Source: a virus. Taken from it: a stretch of DNA of 39,474 bases. This document shows positions 32,912 through 39,135 of this stretch, piece by piece (position 1 is the stretch's first letter; each line of letters opens with the position of its first letter). The translations under genes were made by a program, and so were the position numbers. The stretch is taken from the IMG/VR virus record IMGVR_UViG_3300033153_006183, positions 1 to 39,474 of that record; one strand, given 5' to 3'. The notes below the pieces were generated by a model. It did not search any database and was not told the DNA's origin. It was given only the letters and a program-made list of their open reading frames with translations.

Positions 32912-33039
32912 GCCCCACTCCTATACAATATCATCCCAGCTACAATACACCACCCAATCAATAGTGTGATAGTTATATCAAGCACTTTGTTTATCCTGTC
33001 TTGATTTTCTTCGATAAACTTATATATTTTTTCTTTCAT
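32908..33039 (-). CDS. Small membrane protein, 43 aa
   Basis: A 43-residue ORF with a charged N-terminal helix (KEKIYKFIEENQDRINKVLD) and one transmembrane segment (ITITLLIGWCIVAGMIL). AGGAG lies 7 bases before the ATG and its stop overlaps the next ATG, which together make a strong case. It may be a superinfection-exclusion or envelope-effector peptide, by analogy only. Confidence 0.7.
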   Translation of the reverse strand: MKEKIYKFIEENQDRINKVLDITITLLIGWCIVAGMILYRSGA

Positions 33040-33059
33040 CTTACTCTCCTTTGTTTGTT

Positions 33060-33701
33060 TTATATAAATTCTGTTGGTTTCAATCCAAGCTTCTTTCGTT
33101 GTCTGCTCCCTCTAGGCTGCAAAAACTCTGGACTAATGTTATAATCCGGCTCTTTCCTGACTGTCTCTTTTTTCTCCGCTATATATGCCTCCTCTGGAAC
33201 AGTATGTTTTTCTCTGTACACTTTTCTATTCTTTAAAACACTCGCTCTCTTCTTACACTCATCACTACAGTATCGTTTTGTGGGACAAGTCTCTATACTA
33301 AACTTCTTATCACACTCTTCTAATCTGCAGTCTCTCAATGGCTTAGCCTTCCTCTTCGCCTTCTTTTTGTCTCTTAGCTTCTTTGATTCGATCTGGTTGA
33401 ACTTATACGAACACTCAGTATCCTTACAAAATAGCTTTTGGATATTCAACTTCTTGTCTAATGGGCTTTTGCAATATTTACAATATCTTTGAGGAAGTTC
33501 TTGCTTCAACTTGTCATTAAGTGCTTTTCTGGCAGCATTCTGCTTGTCAAGATAGAACCTCCTGGAGCAGCCATCATTACAAAAAGTGCTTCTTGCGGCA
33601 GGTAAGGTAGCATTACATAGCTTGCAGGTTTTGACTATTCTGTTTTTTAGCCTAACTGCTTTGTTGTATGCGTTTTTGTCTGCTTTGTTCTTATATGGCA
33701 T
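33060..33701 (-). CDS. Basic protein with three FCS-like zinc-finger repeats, 213 aa
   Basis: Three similar Cys clusters are visible: CKLCNATLPAARSTFCNDGC (about 26-45), CKYCKSPLDK..FCKDTEC (about 74-97) and CRLEECDKKF..RYCSDEC (about 124-148). Each has the form C..C, then (F/Y)C...C, as in FCS/MYM-type fingers. Between and after them the chain is very Lys/Arg-rich, ending RGSRQRKKLGLKP. A DNA- or RNA-binding role is likely, specific function unknown. It lies in the early minus cluster between the recombination module and packaging genes. Confidence 0.7.
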   Translation of the reverse strand: MPYKNKADKNAYNKAVRLKNRIVKTCKLCNATLPAARSTFCNDGCSRRFYLDKQNAARKALNDKLKQELPQRYCKYCKSPLDKKLNIQKLFCKDTECSYKFNQIESKKLRDKKKAKRKAKPLRDCRLEECDKKFSIETCPTKRYCSDECKKRASVLKNRKVYREKHTVPEEAYIAEKKETVRKEPDYNISPEFLQPRGSRQRKKLGLKPTEFI

Positions 33702-33703
33702 GA

Positions 33704-34087
33704 CTAATCCTTTTCAATTCCCGCTTGTTCCAAAAGCCTGTCCCACTGTTCGCGGATAAAATCAAGCTCTATTCCATTTTCACCCATGATTTTTATCACC
33801 CACTCGATATGACGGCTCAACTCTTTTGATGTTACTTCTATAGTTGATGTTTTACTGTCTCCCATTATAGGATAATCTAAGTTCATAAGTTTAAATATCT
33901 CTTTTAAATCTTCTACATCGCGGTAATCTTCATATTTATAGAATGTTAATGCCCCGCCATGTGAAGTATCTTGCCATTCTCTAAACTGTATTTCGCGTAT
34001 TGGTCTTTTTAAGTCGTCTTTAGCGTTAAGCACTTGCGTGAGAACCACACCAAAATAAAATCTATTAAATTGACTACTGATTTTCAT
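33704..34087 (-). CDS. Hypothetical protein, 127 aa
   Basis: Not recognised. The first 60 residues are beta-like (FNRFYFGVVLTQVLN), the rest helical and acidic (IMGENGIELDFIREQWDRLLEQAG). GGAG stands 7 bases before the ATG, and it overlaps the MBL-fold gene by 4 bases, so it is part of the recombination operon. Confidence 0.65.
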   Translation of the reverse strand: MKISSQFNRFYFGVVLTQVLNAKDDLKRPIREIQFREWQDTSHGGALTFYKYEDYRDVEDLKEIFKLMNLDYPIMGDSKTSTIEVTSKELSRHIEWVIKIMGENGIELDFIREQWDRLLEQAGIEKD

Positions 34088-34749
34088 TTTCTTTCTCCTA
34101 ATAAAGCGAATACCTCTTTCCTGGTACTCTCGCCAATGTGGACAGGAATAAGTTTCCCTATTTTGTTCACTTCACAGAAATCAATACAATCAATGACATC
34201 TAAATGATTTTCTAAAGCCTTGCAAAGATGTGAAAACTCCCCTCTCTCTCTTTTCTCTTCAATAATCTTTAAAGCCGTTTCTTTATGATAGTTGCACTCT
34301 ATGGTTGCCGTGTCATAGTTTAACGCTGTAATGCCTTGCAGTGTGCTTGTATCTGTCATATGAAAGTGTTTATGCTGACCAAATACTAATCTATATCCAC
34401 AATTTTCTACATCATGATATGCCCCTACCCCAGCAAGTTTGAAAGTTCCAAAGTCGTAGAGCTTATTCATCTCTATCACTTCAAAGTTTTCAACTCTCAA
34501 GAGTCGCATAGGTTCACGCATCCACTCACCAAAGATAAACTTGATGTGTTTATGCCTTTCACAAATTCTTCTAATCATAGGCTTATGAAAGTGATCCCCG
34601 TGGATATGGGTTAAAAGAATGTGTGTGACTTTTTCAAAATCAATCTTATCTCGTATCTGTGTCATAGGAATCCCCATATCAACAATCACGCTATCATCAA
34701 ACAAAAAGCAATTACCACTACTCCCTGTTGCTATTATGTCAATCTTCAT
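34084..34749 (-). CDS. Metallo-beta-lactamase-fold hydrolase in recT operon
   Basis: A predicted metal-dependent hydrolase. Counting from the upstream TTG, residues 50-56 are THIHGDH (His51, His53, Asp55, His56; subtract 3 for the start used here). The other ligands appear in AYHDVEN, HMTDTST and PVHIGEST, so the dinuclear site looks complete. It starts SSGNCFLFDDSVIVDMG, like nuclease-type MBL proteins. ATG 34749 is preferred over TTG 34758. It overlaps recT and may take the place of the exonuclease that normally partners a RecT annealing protein. That role is inferred from location. Confidence 0.8.
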   Translation of the reverse strand: MKIDIIATGSSGNCFLFDDSVIVDMGIPMTQIRDKIDFEKVTHILLTHIHGDHFHKPMIRRICERHKHIKFIFGEWMREPMRLLRVENFEVIEMNKLYDFGTFKLAGVGAYHDVENCGYRLVFGQHKHFHMTDTSTLQGITALNYDTATIECNYHKETALKIIEEKRERGEFSHLCKALENHLDVIDCIDFCEVNKIGKLIPVHIGESTRKEVFALLGERK

Positions 34750-35536
34750 ACTTTCCAAGTCCTTTTGGAACTTCTGCTAATGGGTCGTGCTGCTCTACAA
34801 TTTCAGCCGTTGTTGTTTCCTCTTCATTATGATTGTATTGTGCATTATCTGCAAGTTCTAAGTCTTGCATGTTTGGAAACATGTAGGAGATGTGCTTAAT
34901 CACTCTTCTTAACGCTATCTTCTTCGCTCCCTCTGTTGCATAAGACTTATGGATTTGACCTATGCCTCCATTGTACCCACCAGCTCCCATTGCTTTTTGA
35001 TACTCATCTTGTGGGACAACTTCGACAACAGAAGAGATTATCTCGTGAGTCTTTGCACTAATAAGCTTATATTTAGCCCAAGGTGCAACAATATTACCTA
35101 CCATAGGGTTGGCAACAACAAGTGTCTCGTCACCGTTATCCGACTTTAAGATGTAACCTTTTTTAAAACCCTCTCTGATTACCCCAGCTTCTAAAATAAG
35201 GTCATATCCTGCTAGTCGTGCGTTCTGTACGGCTAGTCGTGCAAATGCTTTATAGTCTAAAGGCATTTGTACTTCACCTGCACGCACAAGTACATAAAAA
35301 TCTTTATTTAAAAATGACAATCCCCAATCTGAATATTTTTTCAGAGTTGTTTGTACTTTCTTTTTATTCGCATCAAAATGATTTAATATCTTTTGTGCAT
35401 TTTTTATCGAATTTTGGTTTGTGCCATTGAGTTGTATAGAGAAGTGTTCTCTCAGTTCTGCGATCATGGAAATTGCATCATTACCGTGTGTTGCTTCTAT
35501 TTCTGCTCTCTCTGTCAGTGTTACTTTATTATTCAT
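34739..35536 (-). CDS. recT: RecT-like single-strand annealing protein
   Basis: A recombinase that anneals complementary single strands. The core KKYSDWGLSFLNKDFYVLVRAG, the repeated ARLAVQNARLAGYDLILEAGVIREGF, then WAKYKLISAKTHEII and the basic ATEGAKKIALRRVIKHISYMFP are typical of the RecT family. Length 265 is near that of E. coli RecT (269). The C-terminus is acidic and disordered. It overlaps the DUF1351-like gene upstream and the MBL gene downstream, forming one module. SSB and NinG are encoded in the other arm. Confidence 0.92.
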   Translation of the reverse strand: MNNKVTLTERAEIEATHGNDAISMIAELREHFSIQLNGTNQNSIKNAQKILNHFDANKKKVQTTLKKYSDWGLSFLNKDFYVLVRAGEVQMPLDYKAFARLAVQNARLAGYDLILEAGVIREGFKKGYILKSDNGDETLVVANPMVGNIVAPWAKYKLISAKTHEIISSVVEVVPQDEYQKAMGAGGYNGGIGQIHKSYATEGAKKIALRRVIKHISYMFPNMQDLELADNAQYNHNEEETTTAEIVEQHDPLAEVPKGLGKYED

Positions 35537-36692
35537 AACTCATCCCTCTCTCTTTTAAAAATTTAACCAATGCTTTCATATCATCTACTGTACCGTGCAC
35601 TGTGAAAGTTTCTGATACTATCTCTTTGTCTTCTGTCTTTGATTTTGTATCAATGTCAATAATCATTAACTTAATTTTCTCTGCAACATCTTTGGCTAAA
35701 TTTTGAGTTTCTGCATACTTGATGGATTTAAACAATGCTCTAAGACGATCAAGTTGAGTATTTAACATTTTTTTATCATCACTGATTATAGACAACCCAT
35801 TCTCAATATTGTTTAACTCTGTGATGATCTCATCATCTGCATCATGCAACTCTTCAACTTTCGCTTCTGCTTGTTTCGCTGTTGCTTCTGCTTCAGCTTG
35901 TGCTTCTAGTGCCTTTAGCGTATTGATGTTACCTCTGGCTAACCCTATCTTGTTATCAAGGGTTCTTGTGCATTGCTCGATGATATTTGGGTAAAAGTCT
36001 GGTATTACTTCTTTCATTTTAGTAAGATTGATAATCACTGCGTCTAGCTCATTGATATTGTTGCTCGATACATTCAAGTTTTCGAGATACATTTCAAATT
36101 GTTTCTGCTCTGACGCTCTCAACTCTTCCAGCCTTTGTGCCTCACGAATAGGGGCAACGTGCTTTTCAAACTCTTTTTCAATTTTCTCCAAAGATGCTTT
36201 ACCTAAAACATTTTTATCATTTGGGAGCATCCCTTTGACTTCTCTTTGCTTAGACACGAAACTATCAAACACGGTCATGTCAGGAGTGATATTATTGCTC
36301 TCTTCCTGTAGCCTCTCAAACTCTAGTCTAATAGCTTCATCTGCTATCTCATAAGTAAACTCAAGCATTTCTTTTTTTCGCTCTATAAGCCTGTCTCTCT
36401 GCTCATCAATCTTGGATTCTCTACTCGTAAACTCTTTCACGATCCCAGTCAAAGGTGCGGTGAAAGATTTTCTAAAATCCGTGAACCCGTCATGAGTATC
36501 TTTTATCTCTTTGATTTTGCTTTCAACAACTTCAACGTCCAGGTCGTTCTTGATTGACTCATCCACATAGGCTGTAAGCTCTAATATGTAAGCGTCTACT
36601 GCCTCTGTGTTCGCGACTGGTATTTTGTCTTTAATTTCTATTAAGTCCACTTTTACTATCTCTGTGCTTAGTTGTACTAATTTATTTTTCAT
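35529..36692 (-). CDS. DUF1351-like coiled-coil protein
   Basis: A long helical protein (387 residues) with coiled coils through most of its length. The segment VESKIKEIKDTHDGFTDFRKSFTAPLTGIVKEF is close to what is seen in phage DUF1351 proteins, which lie upstream of recT genes. An Ala/Glu-rich stretch near 265-280 and a C-terminal VHGTVDDMKALVKFLKERGM also fit. It is likely to act with RecT and the MBL protein in recombination; its biochemistry is unknown. Confidence 0.75.
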   Translation of the reverse strand: MKNKLVQLSTEIVKVDLIEIKDKIPVANTEAVDAYILELTAYVDESIKNDLDVEVVESKIKEIKDTHDGFTDFRKSFTAPLTGIVKEFTSRESKIDEQRDRLIERKKEMLEFTYEIADEAIRLEFERLQEESNNITPDMTVFDSFVSKQREVKGMLPNDKNVLGKASLEKIEKEFEKHVAPIREAQRLEELRASEQKQFEMYLENLNVSSNNINELDAVIINLTKMKEVIPDFYPNIIEQCTRTLDNKIGLARGNINTLKALEAQAEAEATAKQAEAKVEELHDADDEIITELNNIENGLSIISDDKKMLNTQLDRLRALFKSIKYAETQNLAKDVAEKIKLMIIDIDTKSKTEDKEIVSETFTVHGTVDDMKALVKFLKERGMSYE

Positions 36693-36693
36693 T

Positions 36694-36921
36694 CTAATTC
36701 TCCATATATGTATTTATTTCTTTATTGTCCACGTTTAGACTCTGATCTGTTGATTTGCCTTGATAGTCTATAGGTTCAGCACCTATAACCTCTTTCATGC
36801 CTTCTACTGCTATGTTATAAGTATCTCGTTCTCCACATAGGTATCCCATCTCAAACGCTTTCTGTTTCTCTTGTGTTGTTAAGCCGAGGGCTAGGGCTTG
36901 ATCTTGTAATTTTTTGGTCAT
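36694..36921 (-). CDS. Hypothetical protein, 75 aa
   Basis: Unknown function. N-terminal helix with LGLTTQEKQKAFEMGYLCGE, acidic C-terminus. AAGGA lies 6 bases before the ATG. It is the second gene of the minus early cluster, one base from the DUF1351-like gene. Confidence 0.6.
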   Translation of the reverse strand: MTKKLQDQALALGLTTQEKQKAFEMGYLCGERDTYNIAVEGMKEVIGAEPIDYQGKSTDQSLNVDNKEINTYMEN

Positions 36922-36930
36922 TTTGTGTCC

Positions 36931-37092
36931 TTATCTATCAGAAGCTATCATTCTAGCTATCTTCTTTTTACTAAAAGCAAATCTCTCATCGGGGAAGTCT
37001 GTCATTAAAGTTTTAATGTTCTGATAGCCTGCAATCCGGATAACTCTCTTCTTTTTCATTCTACATAACTCAGCATATGAATATTCTCTCAT
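36931..37092 (-). CDS. First gene of the minus arm, basic 53-aa protein
   Basis: A short basic protein: YSYAELCRMKKKRVIRIAGY and a C-terminal FSKKKIARMIASDR. This could be a DNA-binding helix pair but no family is recognised. I place the start at ATG 37092, with AAGGA 7 bases upstream. A TTG at 37164 would run through the 22-bp inverted repeat and has no ribosome-binding site. It is the first gene after the structured RNA region, so it is an early regulator candidate. Confidence 0.55.
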   Translation of the reverse strand: MREYSYAELCRMKKKRVIRIAGYQNIKTLMTDFPDERFAFSKKKIARMIASDR

Positions 37093-37122
37093 ATCTATTT
37101 CCTTTTGTTTTTGTAGCGAATA

Positions 37123-37210
37123 AACGCTCTCATAGGGCATACAAGGTAGGGGGGGTCTAATCAATAAAGGAGGAGAATTAATTAGAATTTGTATGCCCTA
37201 TGAGAGCGTT
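37123..37210. repeat. Perfect 22-bp inverted repeat
   Basis: Arms 37123-37144 and 37189-37210 are perfectly complementary over 22 bp, around a 44-base purine-rich loop. It lies between the structured RNA region and the first minus-arm gene. As RNA it would be a very stable hairpin; as DNA it could bind a dimeric protein. No T-run follows on either strand, so it is not a normal terminator. Confidence 0.85.
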
Positions 37211-37217
37211 AAAGTTC

Positions 37218-37359
37218 TTTACGAGATGATTAATTAGGCACGATTTGTACTAATTGAGTTTCGGACTTTCAACTAAACTATATTTCCTCTATCAATCTTC
37301 TAAATACGGCTATCGCACAATGCCAAACATATTTAGTTATGCTTTAATCACCTCGTAAA
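37218..37359 (-). ncRNA. Structured RNA domain 1 (minus strand)
   Basis: A closing helix of 16 bp joins 37218-37233 and 37344-37359. The single mismatch is A-C on the plus strand but G-U on the minus strand. Inside are two hairpins: a CTAAATA/TATTTAG stem (minus-strand sense) and a 7-bp stem at 37251-37257/37269-37275, again with a G-U only on the minus strand. No credible gene overlaps. No named RNA family is recognised. Confidence 0.5.
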
Positions 37360-37373
37360 AAACTCATGTTGTA

Positions 37374-37523
37374 AGCTCTTATAGGTGGTGTAGTTATGCC
37401 CGAACAAGAATCATTTGCAACTAATTCAAGCTCACTTTTTTAATACTTCTTTTTGAGTATCTTAGGATAGTTACCAAAGGGCACATACCAACCTACATAA
37501 TTACTACTACACCTATAAAAGCT
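37374..37523 (-). ncRNA. Structured RNA domain 2 (minus strand)
   Basis: A 14-bp closing helix joins 37374-37387 and 37510-37523, with one C-A on the plus strand that becomes G-U on the minus strand. An internal 6-bp hairpin (37442-37447/37456-37461) also has a pair that is G-U only on the minus strand. The domain follows the same plan as domain 1. Confidence 0.5.
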
Positions 37524-37530
37524 CTTTGGG

Positions 37531-37624
37531 TGAAGTGGTCAAGTTATCAACTCTGGCGATTAACCCAGTCTCAGGAGGAATTGAACCTCTCAATGCCCTT
37601 GGTTTAGCATCGACAACCACTTCA
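37531..37624 (-). ncRNA. Structured RNA domain 3, tRNA-like parts
   Basis: A perfect 9-bp helix closes 94 bases (37531-37539/37616-37624). On the minus strand it contains GGTTCAATTCC, the typical T-arm consensus, and ATGCTAA, like a tRNA-Ser(GCT) anticodon loop. The acceptor that should follow the T-arm (TGAGACT) has no partner, so it is not a normal tRNA gene. The 12-base TAAAAAACTCAT (plus strand) flanks both this domain and domain 1. Confidence 0.45.
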
Positions 37625-37679
37625 TAAAAAACTCATTCTGATAAGTTAAATATCAAGAGTCAAACTTAACTCTAAAAGC

Positions 37680-37709
37680 ATTGTATCACAAAAAATAAAT
37701 GAATGTCAA
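37680..37709 (-). promoter_or_regulatory. Early minus-strand promoter
   Basis: On the minus strand: TTGACA (37704-37709), an 18-base spacer and TGA-TACAAT (-10 at 37680-37685), a near-consensus sigma-70 promoter with an extended -10. Start is expected near 37673, so the first product is the three-domain RNA, then the recombination genes. An operator-like repeat lies in the spacer. Confidence 0.8.
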
Positions 37710-37767
37710 GAGTTTTATGTAAATAAATGTAATCTTTTTACAATTCGTTGACAATATTACATTTATT
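37694..37767. promoter_or_regulatory. Operator-like repeats between divergent promoters
   Basis: Three copies of an AATAAATG(T/A)A motif: 37694-37706 (minus promoter spacer and -35 edge), 37722-37733 (between the promoters) and, inverted, 37756-37767 (plus promoter spacer). The last two form a 12-bp inverted repeat with a 22-base gap. The layout recalls the lambda right operator. The binding protein is not known; the HTH protein at 37806 is the nearest candidate. Confidence 0.6.
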
Positions 37768-37777
37768 GTGATATAAT
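37748..37777 (+). promoter_or_regulatory. Early plus-strand promoter
   Basis: TTGACA (37748-37753), an 18-base spacer and TGA-TATAAT (-10 at 37772-37777) form a consensus extended -10 promoter. Start is expected near 37784, about 22 bases before the GIY-YIG/HTH start. Its spacer is similar to that of the opposing promoter (both contain CATTTATT and end TGTGA), as if one arose by inverted duplication. Confidence 0.85.
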
Positions 37778-37805
37778 GTGTTTATCTTAAAATAAAGGAA
37801 AGAAA

Positions 37806-38249
37806 TTGAAAAAGTTTATTTACAAGCTTTATAATAGTAATAATGATTTGCTTTATGTTGGATGCACGTCCAATATCGAGGCAAGGATAAACCATCACAA
37901 AAGTAATCAAAAATGGGGTGAGGGGATAGCGGTGGTTAGATATAGAGAAACTATAGGCAATCCTATTATAGATGAAGCAGAAGTTATTAAGTCGTGCTAT
38001 CCTCTTTATAATATCCAACACAGCAATAGAGACACTTTAAATGAAGTTGATACTACACTTTTTATTGAGTGGAAAGCTAAAAAAGGTGTAACAGATACAG
38101 CGATAGCAAGACGATTTAAGATGCCAATTAGAACTTTGGCAAATTGGAAAAAAGAGAAGCCTAGTAATTGGAGACGTAAACTTTATATATTCATGAAAGA
38201 GAAGCTGGAGAGAGAAGATCATGAAGAGAAAAGAGAGGAGCATTTTTAA
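37806..38249 (+). CDS. GIY-YIG nuclease domain fused to helix-turn-helix, 147 aa
   Basis: Residues 1-72 form a compact GIY-YIG domain: FIYKLYN and LLYVGCT give Tyr6 and Tyr17, then Arg27, Glu59 and Asn69 (PLYNIQ), so the expected active-site set is complete. Residues about 85-135 (VTDTAIARRFKMPIRTLANWKKEK) look like a helix-turn-helix DNA-binding unit. TTG start with AAAGGA 6 bases upstream. It is the first gene of the plus arm, exactly where a cro-type regulator would sit. It may be a nuclease that also represses its own promoter, as known for the homing enzyme I-TevI, or an anti-host nuclease. Confidence 0.8.
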   Translation: MKKFIYKLYNSNNDLLYVGCTSNIEARINHHKSNQKWGEGIAVVRYRETIGNPIIDEAEVIKSCYPLYNIQHSNRDTLNEVDTTLFIEWKAKKGVTDTAIARRFKMPIRTLANWKKEKPSNWRRKLYIFMKEKLEREDHEEKREEHF

Positions 38250-38250
38250 G

Positions 38251-38340
38251 ATGAGCATCACAATCCAACCTAAAGAAACAATGATAACTGGATCAATAAG
38301 CCAAACACTTAATCTAACAAAAGTAAATAAAGGAAAATAG
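38251..38340 (+). CDS. Small ORF, 29 aa, carrying the 37-bp repeat
   Basis: A 29-residue ORF that begins one base after the preceding stop and ends directly ahead of the next ATG (38342). Its C-terminal half (SQTLNLTKVNKGK) is encoded by the 37-bp repeat, which also provides the ribosome-binding site for the next gene. No family recognised; it could simply be a leader peptide. Confidence 0.35.
   Translation: MSITIQPKETMITGSISQTLNLTKVNKGK
38298..38334 (+). repeat. 37-bp direct repeat, copy 2
   Basis: Exact match to 77-113. Here it encodes the end of a 29-residue ORF and the ribosome-binding site of the gene at 38342. On a circular map the two copies are about 1.25 kb apart in the same orientation, each directly before a gene start. 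Confidence 0.9.
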
Positions 38341-38341
38341 A

Positions 38342-38554
38342 ATGAAAATAGAAAACCAAAGAGTAAAAATCCCAACAAACTATCTCGACCCCGTAACATA
38401 CATACCGCCACACGTGCCAAATCGAAACGCAGGACATAGCGATTGTGAAAAAGGGGTGATAATAAGCCTCTACGGAGAAAATACGGTCAAGGTATTATTT
38501 TGCAAAAATAGAACAGTTCAAAGTGTAAATGCAGAAAATCTTGTATTTGGATAG
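38342..38554 (+). CDS. Hypothetical protein, 70 aa
   Basis: No family recognised. Beta-rich small protein; the C-terminal half (KGVIISLYGENTVKVLFCKNRTVQSVNAENLVFG) has the look of a small barrel or SH3-like fold of the kind found in phage early proteins. AAAGGA precedes the ATG as part of the 37-bp repeat. Confidence 0.6.
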   Translation: MKIENQRVKIPTNYLDPVTYIPPHVPNRNAGHSDCEKGVIISLYGENTVKVLFCKNRTVQSVNAENLVFG

Positions 38555-38563
38555 GGATAAAAA

Positions 38564-38779
38564 ATGAACAGAGAACAAGCACTCAAAAAAGCAAATGATT
38601 TCCCGGCATCAGAGGATTGCGGTGCTAGAGGGATATACTATGAAGATGTTGATGATTTAGTAAATGAGATTTTCGCTGATTTCAATATAAGAGTAGATAA
38701 ACTATTATCTGACATACAATACACACAAGATAAAGATTTGATAGTGTCAAAGATTAAAGCACTAAAGGACAACAAATGA
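38564..38779 (+). CDS. Hypothetical protein, 71 aa
   Basis: Unknown. Acidic helical protein (EDVDDLVNEIFADFNIRVDKLLSDI) starting with MNREQALKKAND. It overlaps the next gene by 4 bases (ATGA). The next gene starts with a similar MNRE.A, and the minus-strand ASCH-like protein also begins MNREELLKNA. Confidence 0.6.
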   Translation: MNREQALKKANDFPASEDCGARGIYYEDVDDLVNEIFADFNIRVDKLLSDIQYTQDKDLIVSKIKALKDNK

Positions 38780-39063
38780 ACAGAGAACACGCAAGAGCAG
38801 AAAAAAACAAACAACTAGATGCAGTTATTGAAAAATCAGGAAAATTAGCGGACTGGGCTATTGAGGCAGAACAAAAATGGGCATGGAATAGATATGCGGA
38901 TAAATTAGAAAAAATATTAGATGATTTTGAGTCAAGAACCTGTGAGAATTGCAAATACTTCGATAATGGCTTATGTGATGAGGTTACATATTCCGATCAC
39001 GGAACACCATTTCTCGTAGTTGATAAAAACTTTGGATGTAATTTGTTTGAACCTAAAGAATAA
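38776..39063 (+). CDS. Cys-rich C-terminal domain protein, 95 aa
   Basis: Residues 1-55 are a charged helix; residues 50-95 carry ESRTCENCKYFDNGLCDEV ... VVDKNFGCNLFE. The same Cys pattern ends the protein at 31949-32290 on the other strand. Four Cys would bind one zinc. It is the last gene before the non-coding segment and is followed by a terminator-like hairpin. Confidence 0.65.
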   Translation: MNREHARAEKNKQLDAVIEKSGKLADWAIEAEQKWAWNRYADKLEKILDDFESRTCENCKYFDNGLCDEVTYSDHGTPFLVVDKNFGCNLFEPKE

Positions 39064-39077
39064 ACCACTACAATTAC

Positions 39078-39119
39078 AAAGCCCCAATCTTTCGGGTGGT
39101 TTGGCTTTATGTTCTTTTT
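39078..39119 (+). terminator. Terminator-like hairpin after the regulator cluster
   Basis: AAAGCC (39078-39083) pairs with GGCTTT (39103-39108) with further partial pairing inside, followed by a T-rich stretch ending TTCTTTTT. Its right arm overlaps the -35 of the next promoter, so termination and re-initiation are packed together. Confidence 0.5.
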
Positions 39120-39129
39120 ATGGTATAAT
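39101..39129 (+). promoter_or_regulatory. Strong plus-strand promoter ahead of non-coding region
   Basis: TTGGCT (39101-39106), a 17-base spacer and TATAAT (39124-39129) with an upstream TGG extension. No gene start follows for over 450 bases, so its first product is a long leader or an independent RNA. Confidence 0.7.
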
Positions 39130-39135
39130 ATTGAA

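Noticed and set aside
36931-37164. Longer version of the first minus-arm gene starting at TTG 37164
   Set aside because: It would translate through the 22-bp inverted repeat and begin with a Pro-rich stretch without a ribosome-binding site; ATG 37092 has AAGGA at the right distance.
37123-37210. CRISPR array or IS element end
   Set aside because: There are only two inverted arms, no regular spacer series, no transposase and no target duplication visible.
37531-37624. tRNA-Ser gene on the minus strand
   Set aside because: T-arm and anticodon-loop-like motifs exist, but the 7 bases after the T-arm have no complementary 5' acceptor strand and the closing helix lies outside the normal cloverleaf order. 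Kept only as a tRNA-like RNA domain.
37093-37805. attP with integrase nearby
   Set aside because: The T-arm fragment in domain 3 recalls a tRNA attachment site, but no integrase or excisionase is recognised in the window.
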